A stretch of DNA of 64,000 nucleotides, taken from positions 1,178,001 through 1,242,000 of the forward strand of contig NZ_CP126095.1 of the NCBI RefSeq assembly GCF_030123105.1, given 5' to 3'. The notes beneath the pieces were generated by a model that searched no databases, was not told the origin of the DNA, and saw only the letters and a program-made list of their open reading frames with translations. The DNA comes from Paenibacillus sp. G2S3 (GTDB lineage: Bacteria > Bacillota > Bacilli > Paenibacillales > Paenibacillaceae). The translations under genes and the position numbers were made by a program. Shown here piece after piece: positions 23,792 to 33,338 of the stretch (positions within the stretch are counted from its first letter, which is position 1; each line of letters starts with the position of its first letter).

Positions 23792-25003
23792 ATGCCAGAA
23801 CAACAAGAACTACGTACGAAGCTTTGGACCAAATCTTTTATTGCTTTAACAATTAGTGCTTTATTTTTATTTATGAATTTACAGATGCTGCTATCTTCAT
23901 TTCCGTCTTATGTAAAAAGTGAATTTCAAGCCGGAGATATTATGGTCAGCTTGGTTACAAGTGTGTTTGCACTAACAGCGATTGCTTCACGTTTTATGAC
24001 TGCTTTTCTGATGCGGAGGGTTAGCCGCAATGTTCTATTATATATTGGCTTAGCCATCGCGGCCGCCATAACGGGTCTCTATGTGGCAGCAGACTCAATC
24101 GGGTCACTACTGTTGATGCGTGTAGGTTATGGGATTGGATTCGGGATTGCCAGCACGATTATCCCCACGATTGTCTCCCAGATTATCCCCAGCAAAAGAA
24201 TGGGCGAAGGGATCGGCTATTTTGGTTTATCTACCAGTCTTGCGATGTCGATTGGTCCTATGATTGGCTTGAACGTAATGAAGCAATCGGGATTTGGAAC
24301 ACTGGCGATGATCGGAACATTCACCTTGCTCCTTGCCTTTCCAGTCCTATTTTTCTCACGTTCGCTTCCAGCTGTACCGAAAAAACAGCCTATTGAGCGA
24401 TCCATTGTACCATCCAAACCACTCAAGGTTCCTTTTAATACAAAGTTAGTATTACCTGCAATACTGAATGTCCTGATCGCGATCACTTACGGGGGATTGC
24501 TTAGCTTTATCGCTTTGTTCGGTGAATCGGTGCATTTAGAGCAAGTGGGGTTGTTCTTCTTATTTAACGCGATTACGATCATCATTATTAGACCTATCTC
24601 CGGCAGATTATTTGATAAAAGAGGTCCCGCTGCTGTTCTGATTCCCGCAGCGGTTTGTGTCGTCGCGAGCTTAACGGTGCTCTCGTATACAACATCCATG
24701 CCAATGCTCATTGTATCCGCATTGCTCTATGGACTCGGCTTTGGAGCTATTCAGCCAACTATACAGGCATGGATGCTTCGGACATCTACACCTGCACAGT
24801 ATGGTATGGCAAACAGTATGTTTTATAACTCAACAGATTTAGGGGTAGCGAGTGGGGCCATCATTCTTGGGGCGATCTCGGCAGCATCCAATTATGGGAT
24901 GATGTACCGTTATTCTGCTGGGTTCATGGTGCTGTTCCTAATTATTTATATTGGGATTCAGATTACTAAGGCCAGAAATAACCCTTCAGCTTTAAGTCAA
25001 TAA
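23792..25003 (+). CDS. MFS efflux transporter
   Basis: A 403-residue, 12-helix major facilitator protein. Helix 2-3 loop features (RFMTAFLMRRVSRN) and GEGIGYFGLSTSLAMSIGPMIGL in helices 4-5 fit multidrug-type exporters of the YfkF/YwoG sort. It is co-transcribed with the upstream marR and so is probably an inducible exporter of a compound sensed by that regulator. Two tandem terminator cassettes follow. Confidence 0.87.
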   Translation: MPEQQELRTKLWTKSFIALTISALFLFMNLQMLLSSFPSYVKSEFQAGDIMVSLVTSVFALTAIASRFMTAFLMRRVSRNVLLYIGLAIAAAITGLYVAADSIGSLLLMRVGYGIGFGIASTIIPTIVSQIIPSKRMGEGIGYFGLSTSLAMSIGPMIGLNVMKQSGFGTLAMIGTFTLLLAFPVLFFSRSLPAVPKKQPIERSIVPSKPLKVPFNTKLVLPAILNVLIAITYGGLLSFIALFGESVHLEQVGLFFLFNAITIIIIRPISGRLFDKRGPAAVLIPAAVCVVASLTVLSYTTSMPMLIVSALLYGLGFGAIQPTIQAWMLRTSTPAQYGMANSMFYNSTDLGVASGAIILGAISAASNYGMMYRYSAGFMVLFLIIYIGIQITKARNNPSALSQ

Positions 25004-25015
25004 GGGATGATTTCA

Positions 25016-25280
25016 GATTAAGCTAATCTTTAGGTACTATTCATATCGTTTTAAGCTAAGGGGGTTATAGTAATTACATAACCCCCTTAAATATAGACCT
25101 TGACCCTGCCGGACGTTGGCAGGGTCCTTTTTTTGTTGATTAAGAGGGTAGAGATCGTTAGATTAAGCCAATCTTTATCTACTATTCATATTCTTTTAAG
25201 CTAAGAGGGTTATAGTAATCACATAACCCCCTTATAATATAGACCTTGACCCTGCCATACGTTGGCAGGGTCCTTTTTTT
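25016..25280 (+). terminator. Tandemly duplicated double-hairpin terminator cassette
   Basis: Two copies of a segment of about 120 bases start at 25016 and 25161. Each has a first hairpin (25058-25088; 25203-25233) built on GGGTTAT/ATAACCC, then a second hairpin GACCCTGCC/GGCAGGGTC (25102-25126; 25248-25272) followed by seven T residues. Stems are nearly unchanged between copies while loops differ, which suggests that structure is maintained. The rest of the gap up to 25388 holds nothing I recognise. Confidence 0.8.
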
Positions 25281-25388
25281 ATGTTCTTGCGCATCCCGAA
25301 AACATAGGTAGTATACAGATTTTATCCACTAAGGACGGTATAATGAAGAAATCAGGGATGGCCAAAGAAGTAGAGGAGAGGTTCACGA

Positions 25389-27158
25389 ATGAATATGACA
25401 TGGAATCTGGATAGCTTATATCCTTCCTTTGAGTCGGAGAAGTTAAGACGGGATCGCGAGCTACTCGGTCAAATTATTATAGATTTAAAAGCCTGGGCTG
25501 AGGGCAATCTAAAGCATGAGGGTGTTTCCGTCGCAGCGATCGAGGACTTTCTAAGGCTCTACAACGATTATAAAAGCGTATATATATGTTTATTAGCCTA
25601 TGCAGAGTTAACGCTTAGTGCAGACAGCAGTTCTGAGGAAGCCATGAATCTTGCTGATGATATTGAACATGTAAGCTCAGAGATTGCTGGGGTAGTTGCA
25701 GGTTTTAAACGTTGGATTAGTACTTGTGATCAAATAGATGAGCTTATCGTTAGCTCAACTTATCTTCTGAAACATCAATTTTATTTGAAGGAGCTTCTTC
25801 TGCAATCCCGTTATGTGTTAAATGAGGAAGTGGAAGTTGCGATTGCCAGAATGCAGAGCACGGGTTCCAAAGCGTGGGGAAGGCTCTACATGGAGAGCGT
25901 ATCGAGTACACTAGCAGGTGTGATGGTACAAGGGGAAACTAAGAAAGTAACGCTTGCGGAACTAAGGGGCATGGCCTATGAGAATAACGCTAAATTAAGA
26001 AAAGCAGCTTATGAAGCCGAGGCTGAAGCTTGTGGTCATATTGCTGGGGTTTGTGCAGCTTGCATGAATGGAATAAGTGGTGAAGCGCTAACGATTTATG
26101 GTATGCGTGGATATCAATCTTCTCTGGATAAGGTGTTAGTGGCTTCGAGAATGGACAATGAAACTTTATCAGCTATGCTCGCCGCTCTTCGGGAGAGTTT
26201 GCCAGCCTTTCATACCTATTATCAAAAGAAAGCCGAACTGCTGGGACATTCCACAAAGCTGCCTTTTTACGATATTTTCGCACCGATTGGCGAAGAAGGT
26301 GTGAAAATTTCTTATGAAGACGCTCAAAAAACAATCGTATCGAGCTTTGCAACTTTTAGCAACGAATTGGCCAATTTAGCTCAAAGGGCTTTTGATCAGC
26401 AATGGATTGATGCAGAACCAAGAGCGGGCAAGGGTGGTTATGGGCTCTGCTTAGATATTTTTCCGATAGGCGAGAGCAGAATCATGACACAGTTCACTGG
26501 AAATGCTATAGATATTAGTATCCTTGCCCATGAGCTCGGCCATGCATATCATAGCTCCTGTCTGGGAAATGAAACGATGCTTAACACAGATTATCCGATA
26601 CCGATTGCCGAAACGGCTTCGATCTTTTGTGAGACGATCGTAAATCAGGCACTACTTACTAATTCGACCAAGAAGGAAGCGCAGCTTCTATTGGAGAGAA
26701 GTATTTCCGATGCTGGGTATTATCTTGTAGACTTCTATGCCCGTTATTTATTTGAGCTTGAATTATATGAGAGAAGAGCATTCGGTCCGTTGCCTGTTCA
26801 AGAGCTAAATGACTTGATGATTGCTTGTATGATGGAAGCTTATGGTGAGGGCATTGATCCTGACACAATCCATCCGTACATGTGGATGAACAAGGCCGGA
26901 TATTTTATGGCTGGTTATGAATTTATGAACTTCCCGTATTCTTTCGGACTGTTATTCGCTAAAGGACTCTACTCAGAATATTTAAAAAAGGGCGAGGAGT
27001 TCGTCGCCCGATATGGTCAGTTTCTTAGTGCTACCAGCAAGCATAATATTGCAGATATAGCGAAGTTTATGGATATTGATGTGCACTCCATTGATTTTTG
27101 GAGAGGTGCTTTAAAGCTGATTGAAACTGATATTGAGGCATTCATCAGCACAACCTAA
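25389..27158 (+). CDS. M3-family oligoendopeptidase
   Basis: A 589-residue zinc metallopeptidase of the PepF/oligoendopeptidase F group, which cleaves short peptides in the cytosol. The zinc motif is AHELGHAYHSS (HExxH near residue 380), with the third ligand glutamate in IAETASIFCE about 25 residues later. The N-terminal helical domain (about 1-200) and the closing YGQFLSATSKHN are typical. ATG 25389 has GAGAGG seven bases upstream. Its last four bases overlap the end of the convergent 5'-nucleotidase gene, leaving no room for a terminator between them. Confidence 0.93.
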   Translation: MNMTWNLDSLYPSFESEKLRRDRELLGQIIIDLKAWAEGNLKHEGVSVAAIEDFLRLYNDYKSVYICLLAYAELTLSADSSSEEAMNLADDIEHVSSEIAGVVAGFKRWISTCDQIDELIVSSTYLLKHQFYLKELLLQSRYVLNEEVEVAIARMQSTGSKAWGRLYMESVSSTLAGVMVQGETKKVTLAELRGMAYENNAKLRKAAYEAEAEACGHIAGVCAACMNGISGEALTIYGMRGYQSSLDKVLVASRMDNETLSAMLAALRESLPAFHTYYQKKAELLGHSTKLPFYDIFAPIGEEGVKISYEDAQKTIVSSFATFSNELANLAQRAFDQQWIDAEPRAGKGGYGLCLDIFPIGESRIMTQFTGNAIDISILAHELGHAYHSSCLGNETMLNTDYPIPIAETASIFCETIVNQALLTNSTKKEAQLLLERSISDAGYYLVDFYARYLFELELYERRAFGPLPVQELNDLMIACMMEAYGEGIDPDTIHPYMWMNKAGYFMAGYEFMNFPYSFGLLFAKGLYSEYLKKGEEFVARYGQFLSATSKHNIADIAKFMDIDVHSIDFWRGALKLIETDIEAFISTT

Positions 27159-28735
27159 ACAACTCTCCAGTTGTGATTACAGGTAGCTTCAATTTGGCCG
27201 CGTTTTTCAATGTAATTCGTGACAATTTCAGACATGTCGATCAGTACTTCTTTGACAATCGGCTTGCCTTTATACATCTCATAATCTCCGCCACCGCTTG
27301 CTCTATAGTTGTTCATAACAACATCATATTCCTTAGAGTCCTCTACAGGCTGTCCACGATACAGCAGATGGAGGACTCTTTTGCCTACAGGTTTATTGAT
27401 ATGAAGCTCGTATTGTATACCTTCCCACATATCATAATTGTAATGTTGCGATTTAGGTTCTACATAAGCAGGGTTAATAATTACATTTCCCTCAATATCC
27501 TTTTGAAAATAGTTGGCGGTTTGTTCCAGTGCCTCTTTTATATCTTGTCCGGTCAGTCTTAGTACAGTTAGCGTGTTAGGATAAATGAAGTTGGAAAGAA
27601 TGTCTCTCCGTGTAATGGTGTTACCGAAACCCTTGCAATCGTTACTGAGTAAAGCGGCTGTCGAGATCTCTACACCTGTAGCCTCCATTTGTACCTTATT
27701 CATGAATTCTATAAAGGGATGGTCAGCCAATCGGCATTCATCCGCACTAGAAATAGAAAGGTCACCGATAACTGTACCTATTCGCTCATCCAACCAGGCT
27801 TCTGTTTCTGATTCAAGCGTGCTGCTAAGCTCTAGAATTGTATCGTCTACAGGGGTCTTTTCGTCCACAGCAAGAAGCTCGGCTTGTTTACTCTTAATCT
27901 TCCAACGTTCGTTTTCTTTTTGAAAGACTACTGAAAGCTTACCGAGGGACTGTCCATTACAACCAGGCTGTATGATCGTCACACCATTTAGCTCGCTAGC
28001 TATGAAGCGATGCTGATGTCCGGTAATTAACACATCTAAGCCTTCAACCTCTGTGCACATTGCATAGGCCTGATTCTCTCCAGTTAGTCTCTCTACAGGT
28101 TCACCACTAAGGAGGTCGCGCTCGAATCCGCCATGATAAGCTACAACGAGTAAATCGGGCTGTTCTTCTTCTCTTATAGTTGCACACCAAAGCTTTACAG
28201 TCTCTAACGAATCCTTAAATTGAAGTCCTTCTATATAGACAGGATTCTCCCAGTGGGGAATGTAATGTGTGGTAACTCCTAGAATGGCTACTTTGATTTT
28301 TTTGTCTACCCATTTGATGATATAGGGTTTACCAAATGCAGGTTTACATGTTGCACTATCTATAATTCCAGCAGATAACCAAGGAAATTTGGAATCTTGA
28401 ATAGCTTTATTTAGCAGTGGCTTACCAAAATTAAATTCATGGTTGCCAATAATTGCAGCGTCATATTTCAATTCGTTTAGTAGAGCTATGCCTGGATTTA
28501 ATTCGTCACTGTACTGTGTGGCTGCATAATAAGCTAGCGGTGTACCTTGAATAAGATCACCGTTATCGAGAAGTATTAGCTCCGGACAATGGGATCTTTC
28601 TTGTTTAATAAGGCTAGCGATTGTTGCTAAGCCTTTTTGTCGTTTCTCACCCGTGCGGTAATCAATGGGCCCTAAATGCCCATGTAGATCACTTGTTATG
28701 AGGATTTCGCAGGTTAAGATGTTGTCTTTATTCAT
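27155..28735 (-). CDS. Bifunctional metallophosphatase / 5'-nucleotidase family protein
   Basis: 526 residues. The N-terminal calcineurin-like phosphoesterase domain has all metal motifs: SDLHGHLGPID, DNGDLIQG, IGNHEFN and GHQHRF. The C-terminal 5'-nucleotidase substrate domain (about 330-520) has SGGGDYEMY. No signal peptide is seen, so it appears cytosolic, like B. subtilis YunD rather than secreted YfkN. ATG 28735 with GGAGG upstream is chosen over the in-frame start at 28771. It likely hydrolyses nucleotides or UDP-sugars. It overlaps the M3 peptidase tail by four bases. Confidence 0.9.
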   Translation of the reverse strand: MNKDNILTCEILITSDLHGHLGPIDYRTGEKRQKGLATIASLIKQERSHCPELILLDNGDLIQGTPLAYYAATQYSDELNPGIALLNELKYDAAIIGNHEFNFGKPLLNKAIQDSKFPWLSAGIIDSATCKPAFGKPYIIKWVDKKIKVAILGVTTHYIPHWENPVYIEGLQFKDSLETVKLWCATIREEEQPDLLVVAYHGGFERDLLSGEPVERLTGENQAYAMCTEVEGLDVLITGHQHRFIASELNGVTIIQPGCNGQSLGKLSVVFQKENERWKIKSKQAELLAVDEKTPVDDTILELSSTLESETEAWLDERIGTVIGDLSISSADECRLADHPFIEFMNKVQMEATGVEISTAALLSNDCKGFGNTITRRDILSNFIYPNTLTVLRLTGQDIKEALEQTANYFQKDIEGNVIINPAYVEPKSQHYNYDMWEGIQYELHINKPVGKRVLHLLYRGQPVEDSKEYDVVMNNYRASGGGDYEMYKGKPIVKEVLIDMSEIVTNYIEKRGQIEATCNHNWRVV

Positions 28736-28812
28736 GGGTAGCCTCCTACGGATAATAAGTTCAGACCTCATTCTATCAGATAATTTGGAAATTTTAAGAG
28801 ATTAAAATAAAT

Positions 28813-28851
28813 TTTACATATATTTAATAGTTAGATGCCTTAGATTTAATA
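28813..28851 (+). promoter_or_regulatory. Possible Pho-type box upstream of phnD
   Basis: TTTACA (28813), TTAATA (28824) and TTAATA (28846) are spaced by 11 and 22 bases. This approximates the 11-base period of TT(A/T)ACA-type PhoP boxes in bacilli. The 28835 position does not match, so the site is weak. Confidence 0.3.
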
Positions 28852-28906
28852 CAAAATATTTATAGTCTAGAAGTACTAAAAAAAGAGAACAGTGGAGGTC
28901 TTTCGT

Positions 28907-29884
28907 TTGAGAAAAATAAGTAAATTCGTATTGCCGCTAATGATGTCTATTACTTTGCTTAGTGGTTGTGGTGCTAATAACACTACTAATACTGCAAACC
29001 AAGGATCGACGGATGGAGCAAATGCACCGAAAGAAACGGCAGCTCCTGTAGCAGAGGGTTATGTTCCAGAGAAGCTTACCGTACAATTTGTCCCTTCCCA
29101 AAATGCGGATACGCTCGAAGCTAAGGCGAAACCTCTTGAAAAATTACTGGGTGACAAACTCGGGATTCCTGTAGAAGTAAGTGTCTCTACTGATTACAAC
29201 ACTGTTATCGAAGCTATGGCTTCCAAAAAAGTGGATTTAGGTTTCCTTACTCCAACAGCTTACGTATTGGCAAAAGAAAAAGGAGCTGCTGAAGTTATTC
29301 TTCAAGCTCAACGTTTTGGTGTAAATGATGAAACGGGTGCTCCGACAGATGAATTGGCTGACTTCTATAAATCTATGATTATCGTTAAGAAAGATTCTGC
29401 GATCCAATCCGTTGCCGATTTGAAAGGCAAAAAAATCGCTTATCAAAATGTTACATCCTCAGCAGGGTTTGTATGGCCGGCTGCAACACTAATGGATGCA
29501 GGACTTGATCCGTTGAAGGATGTACAAGCTATCACGGTTAAGGGACATGACCAAGGCGTACTTGCTGTACTGAACGGTGATGTAGATGCCGCAGCTATTT
29601 TCCAAGATGCTCGTAATATAGTCGTTAAGGATTATCCGAAAGTATTTGAAGATACTCGTGTTCTCGCCTTTACTGATAAAATCCCTAACGACACGATTTC
29701 GGTCCGTTCAGATATGAACAAGGAATGGATTGAGAAAATTCAGCAGGCGTTCATTGATATCGCTGCTGACAAAGAAGGACATGAGATTATCAAAGATATC
29801 TACTCTCATGAAGGTTATTTGAAGTCACAAGATAGCAACTTTGACATTGTTCGTGAATACAACAATAAAGTAAAAACAGAGTAG
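28907..29884 (+). CDS. phnD: Phosphonate/phosphate/phosphite ABC transporter, substrate-binding lipoprotein
   Basis: A 325-residue periplasmic-binding-type protein. The lipobox LLSGC (C21) follows a basic, hydrophobic signal. The mature domain has the PhnD signatures [22 protein letters not shown] and [22 protein letters not shown] 28907 has GGAGG eight bases upstream, better placed than the GTG at 28892. It is the first gene of a complete transporter. No C-P lyase or phosphonatase is nearby, so phosphite, phosphate or a simple phosphonate are all possible ligands. Confidence 0.93.
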   Translation: MRKISKFVLPLMMSITLLSGCGANNTTNTANQGSTDGANAPKETAAPVAEGYVPEKLTVQFVPSQNADTLEAKAKPLEKLLGDKLGIPVEVSVSTDYNTVIEAMASKKVDLGFLTPTAYVLAKEKGAAEVILQAQRFGVNDETGAPTDELADFYKSMIIVKKDSAIQSVADLKGKKIAYQNVTSSAGFVWPAATLMDAGLDPLKDVQAITVKGHDQGVLAVLNGDVDAAAIFQDARNIVVKDYPKVFEDTRVLAFTDKIPNDTISVRSDMNKEWIEKIQQAFIDIAADKEGHEIIKDIYSHEGYLKSQDSNFDIVREYNNKVKTE

Positions 29885-29933
29885 TTCAGGCCGTTCAAGG
29901 ATACAACGATGTTGGTGTATAACAGGAACTAAG

Positions 29934-29975
29934 GATAGCCAGCTCCGGATTCCCCCCCGGACCTGGCTATCTCTT
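29934..29975 (+). terminator. Hairpin between phnD and phnC (attenuator or partial terminator)
   Basis: GATAGCCAG-CTCCGG (29934-29948) pairs with CCGGAC-CTGGCTATC (29957-29971) with one mismatch, followed by TCTCTTTT. It probably lowers phnCE expression relative to the binding protein, which is needed in excess. Confidence 0.75.
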
Positions 29976-30014
29976 TTATACGAATATACGAAAACACAAA
30001 AAGGAATGATTTGC

Positions 30015-30797
30015 ATGATAGAGCTTCGTAATGTATCAAAGATGTATCCAAACGGAACCAAAGGCTTAAACAACATTAATCTGACCATCCCAGCCGGAGA
30101 ATTTGTAGCTATTGTTGGTCTTTCAGGAGCGGGGAAGTCAACCCTACTACGATCCATTAACCGGCTTCATGATATCTCAGAGGGTGATATTCTAATAAAT
30201 AGGCAGTCCATCACGAAGGCAAAGGGAAGCCAGCTACGAATGATCCGTAGAAGTATCGGAATGATCTTCCAAAGCTTTAACTTAGTGAAACGTACAACTG
30301 TGCTACGTAACGTTTTGGCAGGGCGGGTGGGCTATCATTCCACATTGCGGACCATACTGGGCAAATTTCCGAAAAAGGACATCAATTTAGCCTTCGAGTC
30401 GCTTGATCGGGTCAATATTGCTGAAAAGGCATATACACGTGCAGATCAGCTATCTGGAGGTCAACAGCAGCGGGTGGCCATTGCTCGTGTTCTTGCGCAG
30501 GAGGCGCAAATTATCCTCGCAGATGAACCTGTCGCTTCACTAGATCCGCTCACGACTAAGCAGGTTATGGATGATTTGAAAAAGATTAATGTGGAGCTTG
30601 GAATTACGACCATCGTGAATTTGCATTTTATCGACCTCGCTAGAGAATATGCCACCCGGATTATTGGGCTCCGGGCAGGAGAAGTGGTCTTCGATGGTCC
30701 TGTATCCGAGGCCACCGATGAGAAATTTGCTGAGATTTACGGCAGACCGATTCATCAGGATGAGTTGTTAGGTGAGCCTGTAAGCGGAGGCATGTGA
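30015..30797 (+). CDS. phnC: Phosphonate-type ABC transporter ATP-binding protein
   Basis: 260 residues. Walker [10 protein letters not shown] (about 35-43), signature [15 protein letters not shown] (about 146-160) and Walker [13 protein letters not shown] are all intact. The [16 protein letters not shown]-loop matches PhnC. The ATG at 30015 is used because AAGGA at 30001 has proper spacing to it, not to the ATG at 30006. It energises the two PhnE-type permeases that follow. Confidence 0.95.
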   Translation: MIELRNVSKMYPNGTKGLNNINLTIPAGEFVAIVGLSGAGKSTLLRSINRLHDISEGDILINRQSITKAKGSQLRMIRRSIGMIFQSFNLVKRTTVLRNVLAGRVGYHSTLRTILGKFPKKDINLAFESLDRVNIAEKAYTRADQLSGGQQQRVAIARVLAQEAQIILADEPVASLDPLTTKQVMDDLKKINVELGITTIVNLHFIDLAREYATRIIGLRAGEVVFDGPVSEATDEKFAEIYGRPIHQDELLGEPVSGGM

Positions 30798-30798
30798 T

Positions 30799-31590
30799 AT
30801 GAGTGCGAATGCAGAGAAGCTACATCCCAAACCGCCAAGGAAGATAAAGCATTATTTTACAGCCATTATATTAGTAGTATTACTGTGGAGAAGTGCAGTT
30901 TTGACCGATTCATCCATTGGTGAGCTGTTCTCTGGTCTGCCGAATATGCTGGATCTGCTTAAGGAAATGTTCCCTCCAAACTGGAGGTATTTTGACAATA
31001 TTATAGATGCGATGCTGGAGACGATCCGGATGGCCTTGGTCGGTACAACATTTGGTGCCATTCTCGCGGTTCCCATTGCACTGCTGTGTGCAAGCAATAT
31101 TACGCAAAGCCGATGGCTTCATTACCCGGTGCGTATGGTGCTGAATTTGATCCGCACAATTCCCGATCTGCTGTTGGCTTCTATCTTTGTCGCCATTTTT
31201 GGACTTGGTGCGCTTCCGGGAATATTTGCTTTGACGGTATTTTCGCTGGGGCTGATCGCCAAGCTTACCTATGAATCGTTGGAGACGATTGAACAGGGAC
31301 CTTTGGAAGCAATGACTTCAGTCGGAGCGAATAAGGCTCAACGAATTATGTTCGGAGTCATTCCGCAGGTACAGGCTCATTTCATGTCTTATGTGCTATA
31401 TGCCTTTGAGATCAATGTCCGTGCTGCAGCCGTTTTGGGTTTGGTAGGAGCGGGTGGAATCGGCCATTACTATGAAGTGACATTAGGCTTTTTGGAATAC
31501 GATAAGACTTGCACCATCATCTTGTTCACATTAGCAGTAGTATTGATTATTGATTATGTAAGCACTAAGCTGCGGGAGAAATTAATATGA
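30799..31590 (+). CDS. phnE: Phosphonate-type ABC transporter permease (first)
   Basis: A 263-residue inner-membrane permease with about five to six helices. The EAA-loop region reads EAMTSVGANKAQRIMFGVIPQV, and FEINVRAAAVLGLVGAGGIG is the PhnE hallmark. It starts one base after the phnC stop, with GCGGAGG inside phnC. It pairs with the second permease as a heterodimer. Confidence 0.93.
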   Translation: MSANAEKLHPKPPRKIKHYFTAIILVVLLWRSAVLTDSSIGELFSGLPNMLDLLKEMFPPNWRYFDNIIDAMLETIRMALVGTTFGAILAVPIALLCASNITQSRWLHYPVRMVLNLIRTIPDLLLASIFVAIFGLGALPGIFALTVFSLGLIAKLTYESLETIEQGPLEAMTSVGANKAQRIMFGVIPQVQAHFMSYVLYAFEINVRAAAVLGLVGAGGIGHYYEVTLGFLEYDKTCTIILFTLAVVLIIDYVSTKLREKLI

Positions 31591-32390
31591 GTAAATCATG
31601 GAATACCCTAGTCCCCAAACCTCGTAAAAATCGTTTCCGTTGGCTGATTTATGTAGCATTAGCGGCAGTATACATTTGGGCTTTTTCGGGAGTGCCGTTT
31701 AATGGATTTAAAGAAACCGCCGGGATCATTACTAAGGCAATCTTTGCCGGGATATTCTCACCTGACTGGGCCTTCGTTTATTTACCAGATGGGGAGGATC
31801 TGCTTCGAGGCTTGCTTGAGACGTTAGCTATTTCAATTTTAGGGACTTTTATCTCGACCTTCATATGTATCCCATTTGCTTTTTGGGCTGCGGTCAACAT
31901 GAGCAAGAGAAAGGCGATCTCGGGATCCGGCAAGCTAATGTTAAGCTTTATACGGACATTTCCTGAGATCATTATGGCTTTGCTGTTCATCAAGGCTGTT
32001 GGGCCGGGTTCATTTGCGGGTGTACTGGCTCTAGGACTGCATTCCGTCGGCATGCTCGGCAAATTGTTTGCGGATGAGATTGAGAATATTGATAACGGTC
32101 CACTAGAAGCCTTAATTTCTTCTGGCGCCAGCCGCATGCAGGTGTTATGGTTTGCTGTTGTGCCGCAGGTATTGCCAGGCTTTCTATCCTACACTTTATA
32201 CAGGTTCGAAATTAACGTTCGCTCAGCTACGATTCTGGGTGTGATTGGAGCAGGTGGGATTGGTACACCGTTAATCTTCGCACTCAGTTCACGGAATTGG
32301 GACCGTGTCGGGATTATACTACTAGGCATCATTGCGATGATTACGATTATTGATCTGATTTCCGGCATGATTCGGAAGAAGCTAGTGTAA
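31587..32390 (+). CDS. phnE: Phosphonate-type ABC transporter permease (second)
   Basis: A 267-residue permease that overlaps the first by four bases. It repeats the same features: EALISSGASRMQVLWFAVVPQV and FEINVRSATILGVIGAGGIG. Two adjacent PhnE-type genes are common in Gram-positive phn systems. A terminator follows at once, closing the phnD-C-E-E unit. Confidence 0.93.
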   Translation: MSKSWNTLVPKPRKNRFRWLIYVALAAVYIWAFSGVPFNGFKETAGIITKAIFAGIFSPDWAFVYLPDGEDLLRGLLETLAISILGTFISTFICIPFAFWAAVNMSKRKAISGSGKLMLSFIRTFPEIIMALLFIKAVGPGSFAGVLALGLHSVGMLGKLFADEIENIDNGPLEALISSGASRMQVLWFAVVPQVLPGFLSYTLYRFEINVRSATILGVIGAGGIGTPLIFALSSRNWDRVGIILLGIIAMITIIDLISGMIRKKLV

Positions 32391-32416
32391 CTGAGTCGCA
32401 TAATTACATGTTAAGC

Positions 32417-32461
32417 AAAGACCTCCTTAGGGTATGAATCGAGCCTATGGGGGTCTTTTTA
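32417..32461 (+). terminator. Terminator of the phn operon
   Basis: AAAGACCTCC...TAGG (32417-32431) pairs with CCTA..GGGGTCTTT (32444-32458), followed by a T run. Confidence 0.8.
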
Positions 32462-32560
32462 TGATTAGCGCATCATCCGGAAAAGCTATATAGAAGTAAT
32501 AATACTATTTGTGTTAACATATGTTGGTCTATCCGAACTTGTACCAAAGGAGTTGAAAGC

Positions 32561-33292
32561 TTGGAAACAGCGCTTATTGGCAGCTTTGTATCAGCAATGG
32601 CTACGGTGCTTGGAGCATTTCCGATCCTGTTCGTGAAGAGGTTATCTGAGAAATGGAAGGACGTTCTCGTTGCTTTTACAGCAGGTATTATGGTATCGGC
32701 TTCTACATTTGGACTCATGCCGCAAGCGATTAAAGAATCGGGGATTATCGCATTAACCTTGGGCCTGATTACAGGAGTGCTGCTGCTTGATTTAATTGAA
32801 AAAAACATCCCGCATATCGACGTGGAGAATAAACCCGGATATACCAATATGGATTCGAAGGCGCTGCTCGTTATGATCGCGCTGTTCATTCATAACATAC
32901 CGGAGGGACTTAGTACGGGATTCAGTTATGCCAGTGAACAGGCGAGTCTAGGTCCTACCGTGGCCATAGCAATTGGTGCGCAAAATATGCCAGAAGGATT
33001 GATTCTCGCAGTCTTTTTGATGAATTCTAGAACAAGTAAGCTAAAAGCCTTGGGAATCGTTACACTTACCGGTTTAATGGAGATGGTGTCTGCGGTAATT
33101 GGGTATTTTACGGCAAGTTACCTACAGAATGTAGTGGGTTATGGTCTCGCTTTTGCAGCCGGGGCTATGCTATTCATCGTGTATAAGGAGCTTATTCCGG
33201 AGAGCCATGGTCATGGTTATGAACGGCCTTCGACGTATTCGTTTATCTTTGGATTATTGATTATGGTGTATATTACGCAGATATTTGGGTGA
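32561..33292 (+). CDS. ZIP-family divalent metal transporter
   Basis: A 243-residue membrane protein with about eight helices. The two metal-path motifs HNIPEGLSTG (about residue 107) and GAQNMPEGLILA (about 142) are diagnostic for ZIP carriers of the GufA/ZupT type, which move zinc, iron or manganese inward. The start is TTG 32561 with AAAGGAG eight bases upstream. It is monocistronic by spacing. No Zur or Fur box is evident to me. Confidence 0.9.
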   Translation: METALIGSFVSAMATVLGAFPILFVKRLSEKWKDVLVAFTAGIMVSASTFGLMPQAIKESGIIALTLGLITGVLLLDLIEKNIPHIDVENKPGYTNMDSKALLVMIALFIHNIPEGLSTGFSYASEQASLGPTVAIAIGAQNMPEGLILAVFLMNSRTSKLKALGIVTLTGLMEMVSAVIGYFTASYLQNVVGYGLAFAAGAMLFIVYKELIPESHGHGYERPSTYSFIFGLLIMVYITQIFG

Positions 33293-33338
33293 GTAGGGTA
33301 GAAGGAATTCCAGTGAATCCTGTCGAACAAGAATAGTT

